NCBI GenBank assembly: GCA_017550535.1
Contig: JAFZOS010000042.1
Coordinates: forward strand, 1-50,247
Length of the DNA: 50,247 nucleotides
Reading direction: 5' to 3'
Source of the DNA: Lachnospiraceae bacterium
Lineage (GTDB): Bacteria > Bacillota > Clostridia > Lachnospirales > Lachnospiraceae
Each line of letters begins with the position of its first letter. Positions within the stretch are counted from its first letter, which is position 1. A program made the position numbers and the translations under genes. A model generated the notes under the pieces. The model worked only from the letters and a program-made list of their open reading frames with translations, was not told the DNA's origin and made no database searches. Positions 1 to 8,488 of the stretch are shown one piece after another.

Positions 1-777
1 TGTACAGTAGAGCATTTTAAGTATGCATCCGTTTATGCCGTAGTATATAAACAGCGGTACCAGTCCTATGACAGCGCCGAGTATAAGATACAGTATATAA
101 AACAGCAGTTTTCGGTATTTCCTGCGGTATAAGTGAAGTATCATCACACCGAGGATAAGCCCGACTATCGGGGCTCCTGCGGTTATCTTTGAAAACGCGG
201 TTATCGTAAAGCACAGCCCGGTTATGAGGGCTACGATATTGCCCTTATCGTCCGTGTCATTCTTGGCAGCAGTACTAACATCACCCGCATCGGCTGTATT
301 GCATCCCGTCCCGTAATACTTCATCGTCAGATACAAAACCAGCATGTTAAGCGGCAGCATGAATTCCTCAAGGCAGTTGCCGCCCCACAGCATCGTAACG
401 TACGGCCATAAAAAGAATGCAATAACGGCAAGCGTTTTTTTATACGAAATGTACAGCCTGCCTGTTTTGTATATGAGTACCAGGGACGTAAACAGCGCGA
501 TTATCTCAAGCACGAATAAACCGTTGTGTCCTCTTTTTATAAGCTGACCGAGCGCCTGTATGAAGAAAAAATACGGTCCCTTAAGATCGTAGAAATCCCT
601 GTACGGCACCTTTCCCTCAAGCATCCCGCGTCCCACCAGAGTGAAGAAGCTTGCATCGCATCCGTACCAGTGTTTATACAGCGGGCTGATCCACAGCGAA
701 AACGCATATATGAACAGAATGGAAATCACGAGAAAAGCTGCATATGTGATTAAGGATTTAATTCTAACGGGTTTCAT
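1..777 (-). CDS. Partial GT-C-type membrane glycosyltransferase, N-terminal 259 residues
   Basis: An open frame starts at ATG 777-775 on the minus strand and has no stop before the left edge, so the C-terminus is missing. Seen: a first membrane segment at about residues 8-28, then a loop with a short acidic/Gly motif (CDASFF) followed by GKVPYRDFYDLKGPYFFF, then further hydrophobic segments. An acidic residue ahead of a Y-R-D-F-Y-D-x-K-G-P loop after the first helix is typical of GT39/ArnT-like GT-C enzymes, which use polyprenyl-phosphate sugars on the outer face of the membrane. The donor and acceptor cannot be read. It is divergent from the 834 gene with 56 bases between. No Shine-Dalgarno sequence is visible before the ATG. 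A TATAAT on the minus strand lies 13 bases upstream, so the leader would be very short. Confidence 0.8.
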   Translation of the reverse strand, partial: MKPVRIKSLITYAAFLVISILFIYAFSLWISPLYKHWYGCDASFFTLVGRGMLEGKVPYRDFYDLKGPYFFFIQALGQLIKRGHNGLFVLEIIALFTSLVLIYKTGRLYISYKKTLAVIAFFLWPYVTMLWGGNCLEEFMLPLNMLVLYLTMKYYGTGCNTADAGDVSTAAKNDTDDKGNIVALITGLCFTITAFSKITAGAPIVGLILGVMILHLYRRKYRKLLFYILYLILGAVIGLVPLFIYYGINGCILKMLYCT

Positions 778-790
778 GATATAATTTTAC

Positions 791-796
791 ATTATA
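791..796 (-). promoter_or_regulatory. Possible -10 element for the left-edge membrane gene
   Basis: The minus strand reads TATAAT here, 13 bases before the ATG at 777. By usual spacing transcription would start near 784, leaving about 7 untranslated bases. No convincing -35 element lies at the right distance, so this is weak. Confidence 0.3.
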
Positions 797-833
797 TTGC
801 ATATTTTTAAAAGCGTATTCGGGAGGCTTAAGT

Positions 834-1289
834 ATGGACTATCAGGAGGAAAAGCAAAGTACCAGGATAAGGAACGAGTATATGGCGGATGTTGAACTGC
901 TTTCCAAATACATGAACTGGTTCGAAAAAAAGTCGGGCCAGCAGGTCAGCAGCTTCTACGACGGCGAGGAGGATCAGAAGCTTATTCAGATCCCGGTGTA
1001 TGATTCCAATCTGCTCGCATTCATAAAAGATGCCAAAAAGACAAAGCTCATGGACAGGAATTACAGGTATGTTTATACGAGGTATAAGATAAAGTCTGTC
1101 GATGACGAGCTTCGTCTCCTTAAACACGCACATCTTAAGGATATCGATCTGTTCAAGGGTATCTTAAGCAGCTACGTGATGCGCGGCCAGTCAAAAAGCG
1201 CCGTGTGGTCAGACGGCGTAAAAAGCGGAGTGTTCCTTGAACTCATGCGCAGGATGACAGCATTATTTTTCTCTACAAACCTAGATTAA
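834..1289 (+). CDS. Conserved-looking hypothetical protein, 151 aa
   Basis: The start at 834 has a good ribosome site (GGGAGG at 821-826). The protein is soluble, charged and apparently helical, with no signal peptide, no membrane segment and no motif I recognise. It contains a Lys/Arg/Tyr-rich middle part (RNYRYVYTRYKIKS) and the C-terminus is hydrophobic (FLELMRRMTALFF). The stop is 18 bases before hflK, so it is probably co-transcribed with hflK/hflC. Function unknown. A link to the HflKC membrane complex is only suggested by position. Confidence 0.8.
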   Translation: MDYQEEKQSTRIRNEYMADVELLSKYMNWFEKKSGQQVSSFYDGEEDQKLIQIPVYDSNLLAFIKDAKKTKLMDRNYRYVYTRYKIKSVDDELRLLKHAHLKDIDLFKGILSSYVMRGQSKSAVWSDGVKSGVFLELMRRMTALFFSTNLD

Positions 1290-1307
1290 AAAAGGAAGTT
1301 TACCCAA

Positions 1308-2297
1308 ATGACAATGAATGATTTTAAGAATCAGGCGCCCGACTTTAACGACATAAAAAACAATTTTGGCGGGGGCAAGATGAAAAATGCGGGCAAAAAG
1401 GCCGCACTGATAATCCTTATAGTTGCCGCGATGATCATTATCGCGGGGTCGTTTTACACCATACAGGAGGAGGAGCAGGCTGTTGTGTGCACGTTCGGTG
1501 TGCCGAAGGCCGTAACACAGTCCGGACTGCACTTTAAGATACCGTTCATCCAGACGGTGCAGAAGGTGAATACCACGATCCAGGGCTTCGCGATCGGCTA
1601 TTCCTCGGATTCCGAGCTCAACTACAACGGGGCCGAGGGCGCGGATAACAGCATGATGATCACATCGGATTACAATTTCATCCATGTTGATTTTTATGCC
1701 GAGTACAGGGTTACCGATCCCGTAAAGGCACTGTATGCATCACAGGATCCGAGGCTCATCCTCGCAAACATCGCGCAGAACTGCATAAGGACAACGATAG
1801 GTTCATACGGTGTTGATGCGGTACTCACAACGGGTAAGAACGAGATACAGAGCAATATCAAGAATATGATCCTTGAGAAGCTTGATTCTATAGATATAGG
1901 CATACAGTTGGTTAACATAACAATACAGGATGCCGAACCGCCGACGGACGAGGTAATAACGGCGTTCAAGTCGGTCGAAACTGCCAAGCAGGGTAAGGAA
2001 ACGGCCCTTAACAATGCCAACAAATACCGTAACGAACAGATCCCCGGTGCCGAGGCCGAAGCCGATAAGATAGTACAGGATGCCGAGGCCGACAAGCAGG
2101 CAAGGATCAATGAGGCGCAGGGTCAGGTCGCGCGTTTCAATTCGATGTATGAGGAATATGTCAAGTTCCCGCAGGTTACCAAGCAGCGTATGTTCTACGA
2201 AACGATGGAAGACATCCTGCCGGGCATGAAGATAATCATTCAGGGCTCGGATGGGAACAACATACAGGAGATCATGCCCCTCGATTCGTTTAATTAG
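1308..2297 (+). CDS. hflK: SPFH/band 7 protein, HflK-like
   Basis: A 329-residue SPFH-family protein. A single membrane anchor at about residues 32-51 is followed by the band 7 domain (EEEQAVVCTFGVPK..., then GLHFKIPFIQ and the FYAEYRVTDP segment). An Ala/Glu-rich coiled coil follows (GAEAEADKIVQDAEADKQAR). In other bacteria HflK and HflC form a cage around the FtsH protease and restrain it. This arrangement (short cytoplasmic N-terminus, anchor, band 7, coiled coil) matches. The start at 1308 has AAGGAA upstream; an in-frame ATG at 1314 is the alternative. It is followed by the hflC-like gene after 35 bases. No ftsH is in the window. Assignment as HflK rather than HflC rests on order and on pairing with the next gene. 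Confidence 0.85.
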   Translation: MTMNDFKNQAPDFNDIKNNFGGGKMKNAGKKAALIILIVAAMIIIAGSFYTIQEEEQAVVCTFGVPKAVTQSGLHFKIPFIQTVQKVNTTIQGFAIGYSSDSELNYNGAEGADNSMMITSDYNFIHVDFYAEYRVTDPVKALYASQDPRLILANIAQNCIRTTIGSYGVDAVLTTGKNEIQSNIKNMILEKLDSIDIGIQLVNITIQDAEPPTDEVITAFKSVETAKQGKETALNNANKYRNEQIPGAEAEADKIVQDAEADKQARINEAQGQVARFNSMYEEYVKFPQVTKQRMFYETMEDILPGMKIIIQGSDGNNIQEIMPLDSFN

Positions 2298-2332
2298 TTT
2301 TCGGATAATGTGTGATACAGGAGAATAAATTA

Positions 2333-3445
2333 ATGGACACTAATACAACACAGCGTTTCGGCTCGGATGGGAAGCCGAAGAACAATAAAACAAATACAAA
2401 GAAGCCGCGCATAACGGGCTGGGTCATCGCATTGCTGGTCCTTATCATTCTAAGTTCAGGGCTAGTTATCTGCCATGAAAACGAGTATAAGCTTGTGCGC
2501 CGTTTCGGAAGGGTTGAGCGCACGATATCCGCTTCGGGCCTTTATTTTAAGATACCGCTCATCGAGTCGGTGGATACGGTGCCGCGCGAGCTTTTGATAT
2601 ACGACCTTCCCGCATCCGATGTCATCACATCCGATAAAAAGTCAATGATAGTTGACAGTTATGTTTTGTGGCGGGTCACGGATCCCCTTAAGTTTGCGCA
2701 GACCTTGAGCTATTCGGTAGCCAATGCCGAGAACCGTATCGACGCGCTTGTGTATAACGCGACAAAGAATACGATATCAAACATGACACAGGACGAGGTC
2801 ATCAGGAGCCGCGACGGTAAGATGACTATAGTAAATGCACAGGTCGAAGACGATGTAAAGGGTAATGACATCGTACTCGAGGAGAATACACAAGTGGTTA
2901 ACATAAAATCCCTTACCGAGGAGATCATGGACCACATCGGAACTGTGTATGAACAGTACGGAATACAGATAATGACGGTTGAGGTAAAGAAGCTCGACCT
3001 CCCCGACAACAATAAGAATGCGGTATATACCCGTATGATCTCGGAGCGCGAAAACATTGCGGCCAAGTATACTGCTGAAGGCGAGGCGCAGGCGAAGATG
3101 ATACAGAATACGACCGACAAGGAAGTGTCCATCATGCGCTCGACCGCACAGGCCCAGGCCGAGAAGATAAGGGCTGAAGGCGAAGCAGAATATATGAAGA
3201 TATTATCGGAAGCATACAACGATAAGGATAAGAGCGATTTTTACAGCTTTGTCCGCTCACTGGATGCGGCCAAGGACAGCATGAAGGGCAGTAACAAAAC
3301 GCTCATCCTTCCGGCTGATTCTCCAATGGCCGAAGTGTTTATGCAGAACACGGCAGAAACAGACTATACGCCGATCGTCATCCCACAGGCAGAAGCGAAA
3401 CAGGATGATCAGGATCAACCCTCCCAAGATGGGAATAATGAATGA
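2333..3445 (+). CDS. hflC: SPFH/band 7 protease modulator, HflC-like
   Basis: Start chosen at ATG 2333 because AGGAG (2319-2323) sits nine bases before it; an in-frame GTG at 2312 would lie upstream of that site. The product is 370 residues. A Lys-rich N-terminus precedes one membrane segment at about 29-47, then the band 7 domain (ENEYKLVRRFGRVERT, SGLYFKIPLIESV, YVLWRVTDPLKFAQ) and an Ala/Glu/Lys coiled coil (AEGEAQAKMIQNTTDKE, then EKIRAEGEAEYMK). This seems long for an HflC, partly from a Gln/Asp-rich tail and a charged segment in mid-protein (SRDGKMTIVNAQVEDDVKG). It presumably pairs with HflK at the membrane. Whether it acts on FtsH in this organism is not shown. Confidence 0.85.
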   Translation: MDTNTTQRFGSDGKPKNNKTNTKKPRITGWVIALLVLIILSSGLVICHENEYKLVRRFGRVERTISASGLYFKIPLIESVDTVPRELLIYDLPASDVITSDKKSMIVDSYVLWRVTDPLKFAQTLSYSVANAENRIDALVYNATKNTISNMTQDEVIRSRDGKMTIVNAQVEDDVKGNDIVLEENTQVVNIKSLTEEIMDHIGTVYEQYGIQIMTVEVKKLDLPDNNKNAVYTRMISERENIAAKYTAEGEAQAKMIQNTTDKEVSIMRSTAQAQAEKIRAEGEAEYMKILSEAYNDKDKSDFYSFVRSLDAAKDSMKGSNKTLILPADSPMAEVFMQNTAETDYTPIVIPQAEAKQDDQDQPSQDGNNE

Positions 3446-3460
3446 TTGAAAGGAACTAAC

Positions 3461-4651
3461 ATGATCTCACAAAAAATGGTATCCCTTGTAAAAGGAAGCT
3501 CGGTCATCCGGGCAATGTTTGAGGAAGGAAAGAACCTTGCGAAGAAATACGGCGCGGAAAACGTTTATGATTTTTCACTCGGGAATCCCAACGTACCGGC
3601 ACCCGATGCCGTGCGGGAGGCCATGATCGATATCGCAAAAAATGAGGATCCGTTAAAGCTGCACGGCTACATGAGCAACGCAGGTTACGAGGATGTAAGG
3701 GATACGGTCGCTAAGTCGCTTAATGAGCGTTTCGGCACGTCATTTAATGAGAATAACATAATCATGTGTGTCGGTGCGGCGTCGGGCCTTAACGTCATAT
3801 TCAAAACGCTTTTAGATCCCGGTGATGAGGTCATCACGTTTGCTCCTTACTTCGGTGAATATAAGAACTACGTCTCAAATTATGACGGAGTCCTTGTCGA
3901 GGTATCCCCCAATACGGTTGATTTTCAGCCAAAGCTTGATGAGTTTGAGGAAAAGATAACTAAAAAGACAAAGTGCGTGCTCGTTAATTCGCCGAACAAC
4001 CCTACGGGGGTGGTCTATTCGGAGGCAACGATAAAAGCACTTTCGGCCATCCTTGAAAAGAAACAGAAAGAGTACGGCACAAGCATTTATATAGTATCGG
4101 ATGAACCCTACAGGGAGCTTGTGTATGGTGATGTTGAAGTGCCTTATATAACAAAGTATTACAGGAATACCATAGTGGGTTATTCGTATTCAAAATCCCT
4201 TTCACTTCCCGGCGAACGGATAGGATATCTTGTCATACCTTCGGAGGTTGACGATTACGATGATGTGTTTGCGGCTGCATGTGTTGCAACCCGTATACTT
4301 GGCTACGTAAATGCACCTTCACTTATGCAGAAGGTGGTTGCAAGATGCATAAACGAGAAGACCGATATCTCATATTATGACAGGAACCGGAATACGTTGT
4401 ACGAGGGGCTTACAAAGCTCGGCTTCACCTGCCAGAAGCCTGAGGGAGCGTTCTATCTGTTCTTAAAGACACCGGTCGCGGATGATAAGGAATTTGTGAA
4501 TGCCGCGAAGAAATACAATATCCTCGTGGTGCCCGGCAGCAGCTTCGGCTGTGCCGGCTATGTACGCATCGCTTACTGTGTCGCGTATGAAACTATAGTC
4601 AATTCATTGCCGAAATTTGCCGAACTGGCAAAGGAGTATGATCTTACCTGA
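3461..4651 (+). CDS. Class I/II PLP-dependent aminotransferase (aspartate aminotransferase-like)
   Basis: Start at ATG 3461 with AAAGGA at 3449-3454; an in-frame TTG at 3446 is less likely. The product is 396 residues, usual for the fold I family. Seen: NNPTG at about 179-183, DEPY at 214-217 (Asp and Tyr that bind the cofactor), the PLP lysine K245 in SYSKSLSLPGERIGY, and R253 near the phosphate site. The N-terminal YDFSLGNPNVPAP segment is usual for aspartate/aromatic aminotransferases of Firmicutes that accept several amino acids. Substrate cannot be read. It lies 15 bases after hflC and 13 before the methyltransferase, so one transcript is likely. Confidence 0.88.
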   Translation: MISQKMVSLVKGSSVIRAMFEEGKNLAKKYGAENVYDFSLGNPNVPAPDAVREAMIDIAKNEDPLKLHGYMSNAGYEDVRDTVAKSLNERFGTSFNENNIIMCVGAASGLNVIFKTLLDPGDEVITFAPYFGEYKNYVSNYDGVLVEVSPNTVDFQPKLDEFEEKITKKTKCVLVNSPNNPTGVVYSEATIKALSAILEKKQKEYGTSIYIVSDEPYRELVYGDVEVPYITKYYRNTIVGYSYSKSLSLPGERIGYLVIPSEVDDYDDVFAAACVATRILGYVNAPSLMQKVVARCINEKTDISYYDRNRNTLYEGLTKLGFTCQKPEGAFYLFLKTPVADDKEFVNAAKKYNILVVPGSSFGCAGYVRIAYCVAYETIVNSLPKFAELAKEYDLT

Positions 4652-4664
4652 AAGGAAAGCCTTT

Positions 4665-5546
4665 ATGAAGTATGTTGAGGATGGCCGTGAATATGAAGCA
4701 TTGGCTTCTGTATATGATGAGCTGATGGATAACATTCCGTATACGGAATGGTGCGATGTCATAGACCGGATGATAAAGGAATACGGCATTTCGAAGCCTG
4801 TGGGACACGATCAGCGGTCCGGACTGTTTGATGAGCTTAAGTATGAAGAGGATAAGTCCGATAATGAGACACAGCTAAGCGAAAAGGAACTCTTGGAGTC
4901 CGAGAAGAATCTGGTGGTAGATCTTGGCTGCGGAACAGGGACATTAACGGGACTTATGTATAAGCGCGGATATGATATGATAGGTATCGATTCATCCGAT
5001 GCGATGCTCGATATCGCCTTGAAGAAGCGTGATGATAAAGAGTATGACATTTTGTATATCAATCAGGATATGAGGGACCTTGATCTGTATTCAACGGTCG
5101 GTACGGTTTATTCGGTCTGCGATACGGTAAATTACCTGTTAAGTGATGAGGATGTGATAAGGACCTTTAAGCTTGTTGCTAAGTTTCTGTATCCCGGCGG
5201 ACTGTTCATGTTTGATTTTAATACGATCTATAAATATGAGAATGTCATAGGAAATACGACGATCGCCGAGAATCGTGAAAGCTGCGCATTTATATGGGAG
5301 AATTTTTACGATGATGAGGATCGGATAAATGAGTATGATGTAAGCATCTTCATCGAACAGGATGAACCGGATGTTTTTAAGCGTTATGTGGAAACCCATT
5401 ACCAGCGCGGATATACACTGGGACAGATGCATAGTTTTTTAAAACGCGCGGGGCTTAAGGTGCTGCTGGTAAGGGATTCTGATACAAGGGATGAACCCAC
5501 CGGACAGTCGCAGCGGATTTTCATTGTCGCGGTGAAGGAAGCATAG
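4665..5546 (+). CDS. Class I SAM-dependent methyltransferase
   Basis: Start at ATG 4665 preceded by AAAGGAAAG; upstream in-frame starts lie inside the previous gene. The product is 293 residues. Motif I is VVDLGCGTG at 84-92, followed by an acidic residue in MIGIDSSDAML (SAM ribose contact), and a YDTV-type segment CDTVNYLL later. The N-terminus (YEALASVYDELMDN) is typical of a small-molecule methyltransferase group in Clostridia. Odd: a strongly acidic, low-complexity stretch at about 46-82 (LKYEEDKSDNETQLSEKELL) sits between the N-terminal cap and motif I, and looks like a lineage insertion. The substrate is unknown. Confidence 0.85.
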   Translation: MKYVEDGREYEALASVYDELMDNIPYTEWCDVIDRMIKEYGISKPVGHDQRSGLFDELKYEEDKSDNETQLSEKELLESEKNLVVDLGCGTGTLTGLMYKRGYDMIGIDSSDAMLDIALKKRDDKEYDILYINQDMRDLDLYSTVGTVYSVCDTVNYLLSDEDVIRTFKLVAKFLYPGGLFMFDFNTIYKYENVIGNTTIAENRESCAFIWENFYDDEDRINEYDVSIFIEQDEPDVFKRYVETHYQRGYTLGQMHSFLKRAGLKVLLVRDSDTRDEPTGQSQRIFIVAVKEA

Positions 5547-5568
5547 GACGGAAGGACAGCTTTATATC

Positions 5569-6873
5569 ATGGTGAAAAAAACTGCATTTCATATGCTCAT
5601 ATTGCTGATCTGTTCTGTGGCTCTGGGATACTTTATGCTGGTGCTGGTTTACTGCATACCACAGGGCAGGCTTAAGGGACTGGGCAATTCGGTTGCAGCC
5701 ATACGAAAGGATGACGAGGATTTATCCGAGGTCATATTCGGGTATCCCGGCAGCAGGCTTGATGTGTTTACCGACGGCGCGATGCTTAATACCGCTTCAC
5801 ATACAAACGATGAAGGGCCCTTAAGGCGGGCGATAGCATGTCACCAGTACAGCTATAAGGACAGGAGCCCTGCACAGGCTTTTATTGATTTTTATTCCGG
5901 GATCGAACCGGATGGCGAGGTCACGTATGTGCGTTACTGGCATGGTTTCCTTGTTGTACTTAAACCGCTGCTTTTATTCTTTGGCTATTCAGACATACGA
6001 ATCCTTAATCATATGGGCCAGCTGCTTATTGTTTTTCTGACTCTTTATGCGCTTGTAAAAAAGGGGCTTTCACGGTATGTTCCGGCGGTGCTCATGACCT
6101 ATTTTTTCCTTACTCCGATAGTCCTGCCGATGGCCATGCAGTATTCAGCCTGCTTTTATACCGGTTTCGGCTCGCTTGCATGTATTTTGCTGTTTTATGA
6201 CCGTATTAAGGACGATGACAGGTTGTTTTTACTGTTCATGCTTACCGGTATACTTACAAGCTATACGGATCTTCTTACGTATCCCGTATTTACACTTGGC
6301 CTGCCTCTTCTCGGTCTGCTTATACTTATGGGAAATGATGGCAGTGACACAACCTTTGCCGGTGCGTTTATAAAATTTATGTTCTGCGGTATATCCTGGT
6401 TTTTGGGATATGCACTCATGTGGATCGGAAAGGTACTTATATCGATCCCGTTCTACGGCTTATCGGTCATATCGGATACGGCGGGAAGTGTGGCATCGCG
6501 TTCGGCATCGGGTGCTTCTTCGGAAGGATACACTTACCTTCAGGCTCTTCACGACAACCTGTTCATGTACAAGAATGATATATACAGGATAAGCCTTATA
6601 CTGTATACTGTTGCAGTGGCGGTTTACTTTATTTACGGAAGGTGTAAGGGAAGGAACCGTATCGATCTTAAATTTATCCCCATGTATCTGTGTGTGACGG
6701 CGATCCCATTTGTCTGGTACATGGTCACGATAGAACATGCATGCGTCCATGCATTTATGACTTATAAAGATCTGACTGTGGCGGTATTTGCATACTGCGT
6801 TGCTGTTATGTCGGTATTCGGATCGGCGGATAAGGAAAGCATTAAGAGAAAGGACTTTGATAAGGATGGCTGA
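5569..6873 (+). CDS. Multi-pass membrane protein of unknown function, 434 aa
   Basis: The N-terminus is a membrane segment (about residues 6-28). A soluble outer loop of roughly 110 residues follows (containing YPGSRLDVFTDG and YVRYWHG), then seven or more hydrophobic helices. A large first outer loop followed by a helix bundle is the general shape of GT-C membrane glycosyltransferases and related surface-polymer proteins, but I see no conserved catalytic DxD-type signature to place it. Its stop overlaps the next membrane protein's start by eight bases, so the two are probably translated together and may act as a pair. The start at 5569 has GAAGGA upstream. Confidence 0.75.
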   Translation: MVKKTAFHMLILLICSVALGYFMLVLVYCIPQGRLKGLGNSVAAIRKDDEDLSEVIFGYPGSRLDVFTDGAMLNTASHTNDEGPLRRAIACHQYSYKDRSPAQAFIDFYSGIEPDGEVTYVRYWHGFLVVLKPLLLFFGYSDIRILNHMGQLLIVFLTLYALVKKGLSRYVPAVLMTYFFLTPIVLPMAMQYSACFYTGFGSLACILLFYDRIKDDDRLFLLFMLTGILTSYTDLLTYPVFTLGLPLLGLLILMGNDGSDTTFAGAFIKFMFCGISWFLGYALMWIGKVLISIPFYGLSVISDTAGSVASRSASGASSEGYTYLQALHDNLFMYKNDIYRISLILYTVAVAVYFIYGRCKGRNRIDLKFIPMYLCVTAIPFVWYMVTIEHACVHAFMTYKDLTVAVFAYCVAVMSVFGSADKESIKRKDFDKDG

Positions 6874-8488
6874 TAAGCGATCCGGAAATGGCGAAAGCCT
6901 TATCATTCCGGGGATCATCGTATTTGTGCTGGGTTTGGCCCTTGCATTTTTTTATATCTTCACAAGGGAGATAGTCGTATATAATATCGATCACACGGAT
7001 TCGCTGTTCTGGGCGGCTGCTTCTGTGGATGGCGGATCCATAATAAACCGCGGATACTGGTATGTTTACATAATACCTTTCAGCGGCTCGCTTCTTATGA
7101 TACCGCTGGTAAAGCTTTTGGGAGTGACCTACCTTGCACATGAGCTGGGTATGTCTTTGTTTGTTGTGGTAATGGCGGTGGCTCTGCTGTTTGGGTTAAG
7201 GGCTCTTAAGCTGTCGTGGGGGAAGGCCTTCCTTACTTCCGGGGCGATGCTCCTTATAATGAACATTTCGCAGAATACAAGGGTCATATTTTTCGGGCAT
7301 GTCATACATTACAGCCTTGCGCTGGTGTTTACTTTTGTCTCTTTCATCATGCTTGATAAAACGGACTGTTTATGGGCAGGTAAGTTTGATCTGAAGCAGC
7401 GTATCAGTTATGTTCTGCTTGTGGTATGGTGTTTCTTATGCTGTCTTAACGGTTCTTCTTCGATCCTGCTGTTCCTTCTCCCTCTTACGGGTGCGCTTGT
7501 GCTTGAGCGCCTTTTGGACAGAAAGGATATAACGTTTTCAAATATAAAGGTGCCGCTCCTTCGGCTTATCGTGGTGCTTTTCGGAGCCGGACTCGGCTTT
7601 TTGTATAAAAGGTACAGGATAGCTCCTTATTTTGACAACAGCTATGAGGAGAAGTTTTCATCACTGCTTGCGCATCAGGACTGGATGTGGAAGGAGCAGG
7701 GGTTTATCGTGCGGTTTGTGACTCTGCTTACTGGTGATGTATATGCGGGAGTCCCCATGCTTTCGATGGACGGCCTGTTCATAGTCATAAGGCTTGTGTT
7801 CGGACTCCTTCTTTTGATCATTCCGGTTATCGCGCTGTTCTTTTATAAAAAGTACGAAAACCGTCTTATGCGGATACTGCTGCTTGATTACTGGATACTG
7901 TTTGCACTCACATGGATAACCTACGGCATATCGGTCGTATCGAATACAAACTGGCGGCTGTGTACTCTCCTTGGTATGGCTTTTATCGTATCAATGTGCT
8001 TCCTGTATATGGTCCTTAAGGAAAAGTATTTCATGCGGTTTGGATATGCGGCGCTGTGTATTGTGATACCGGCCCTGTTGACCATTCCCATGACCGTATA
8101 TAAGCTTCCGACTGATCCAGAGCTTAACGGTTATGTACGAATGGCGCACGTGCTTGATGAACATGGGTTGACATACGGTTATTCCGATATGTGGGGCGGC
8201 GCGGATGTGATGAACGTGTTAACCGATTCAAGGATAAAGATCTCGATGATCTCATACGGTGAGGACGGCGATTACAGTATAACGAGGTACCAGTCGCAGT
8301 GGTCATGGTATGAGGATCAGCCGGGAGTTGACCGTTACTTTGCGGTAGTGCCGGATGATGCGCTTGACAGGGTTAAGGATACCCTTGTTGCAAATGCCGT
8401 GGAGAAGATCCCGTTTGAGGACAGTACCATACTGGTATTTAACGAAAACATATTTAAGGAGGGGAGGCCCGTATATGCAAACGAGTAA
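6866..8488 (+). CDS. Multi-pass membrane protein of unknown function, 540 aa
   Basis: Start chosen at ATG 6866, which overlaps the previous stop by eight bases and has AAAGGA upstream; the longer in-frame reading from 6788 would lie inside the preceding gene. Seen: N-terminal helix at about 11-32, a loop with YNIDHTDSLFWAAASVDGG, then about ten further hydrophobic segments, and a soluble C-terminal domain of about 120 residues that ends ALDRVKDTLVANAV..ILVFNENIF. An acidic residue after helix 1 and a C-terminal extracytoplasmic domain resemble GT-C enzymes, but the resemblance is general. The stop lies inside the hisC-like gene's start region (14-base overlap). Confidence 0.75.
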   Translation: MADKRSGNGESLIIPGIIVFVLGLALAFFYIFTREIVVYNIDHTDSLFWAAASVDGGSIINRGYWYVYIIPFSGSLLMIPLVKLLGVTYLAHELGMSLFVVVMAVALLFGLRALKLSWGKAFLTSGAMLLIMNISQNTRVIFFGHVIHYSLALVFTFVSFIMLDKTDCLWAGKFDLKQRISYVLLVVWCFLCCLNGSSSILLFLLPLTGALVLERLLDRKDITFSNIKVPLLRLIVVLFGAGLGFLYKRYRIAPYFDNSYEEKFSSLLAHQDWMWKEQGFIVRFVTLLTGDVYAGVPMLSMDGLFIVIRLVFGLLLLIIPVIALFFYKKYENRLMRILLLDYWILFALTWITYGISVVSNTNWRLCTLLGMAFIVSMCFLYMVLKEKYFMRFGYAALCIVIPALLTIPMTVYKLPTDPELNGYVRMAHVLDEHGLTYGYSDMWGGADVMNVLTDSRIKISMISYGEDGDYSITRYQSQWSWYEDQPGVDRYFAVVPDDALDRVKDTLVANAVEKIPFEDSTILVFNENIFKEGRPVYANE

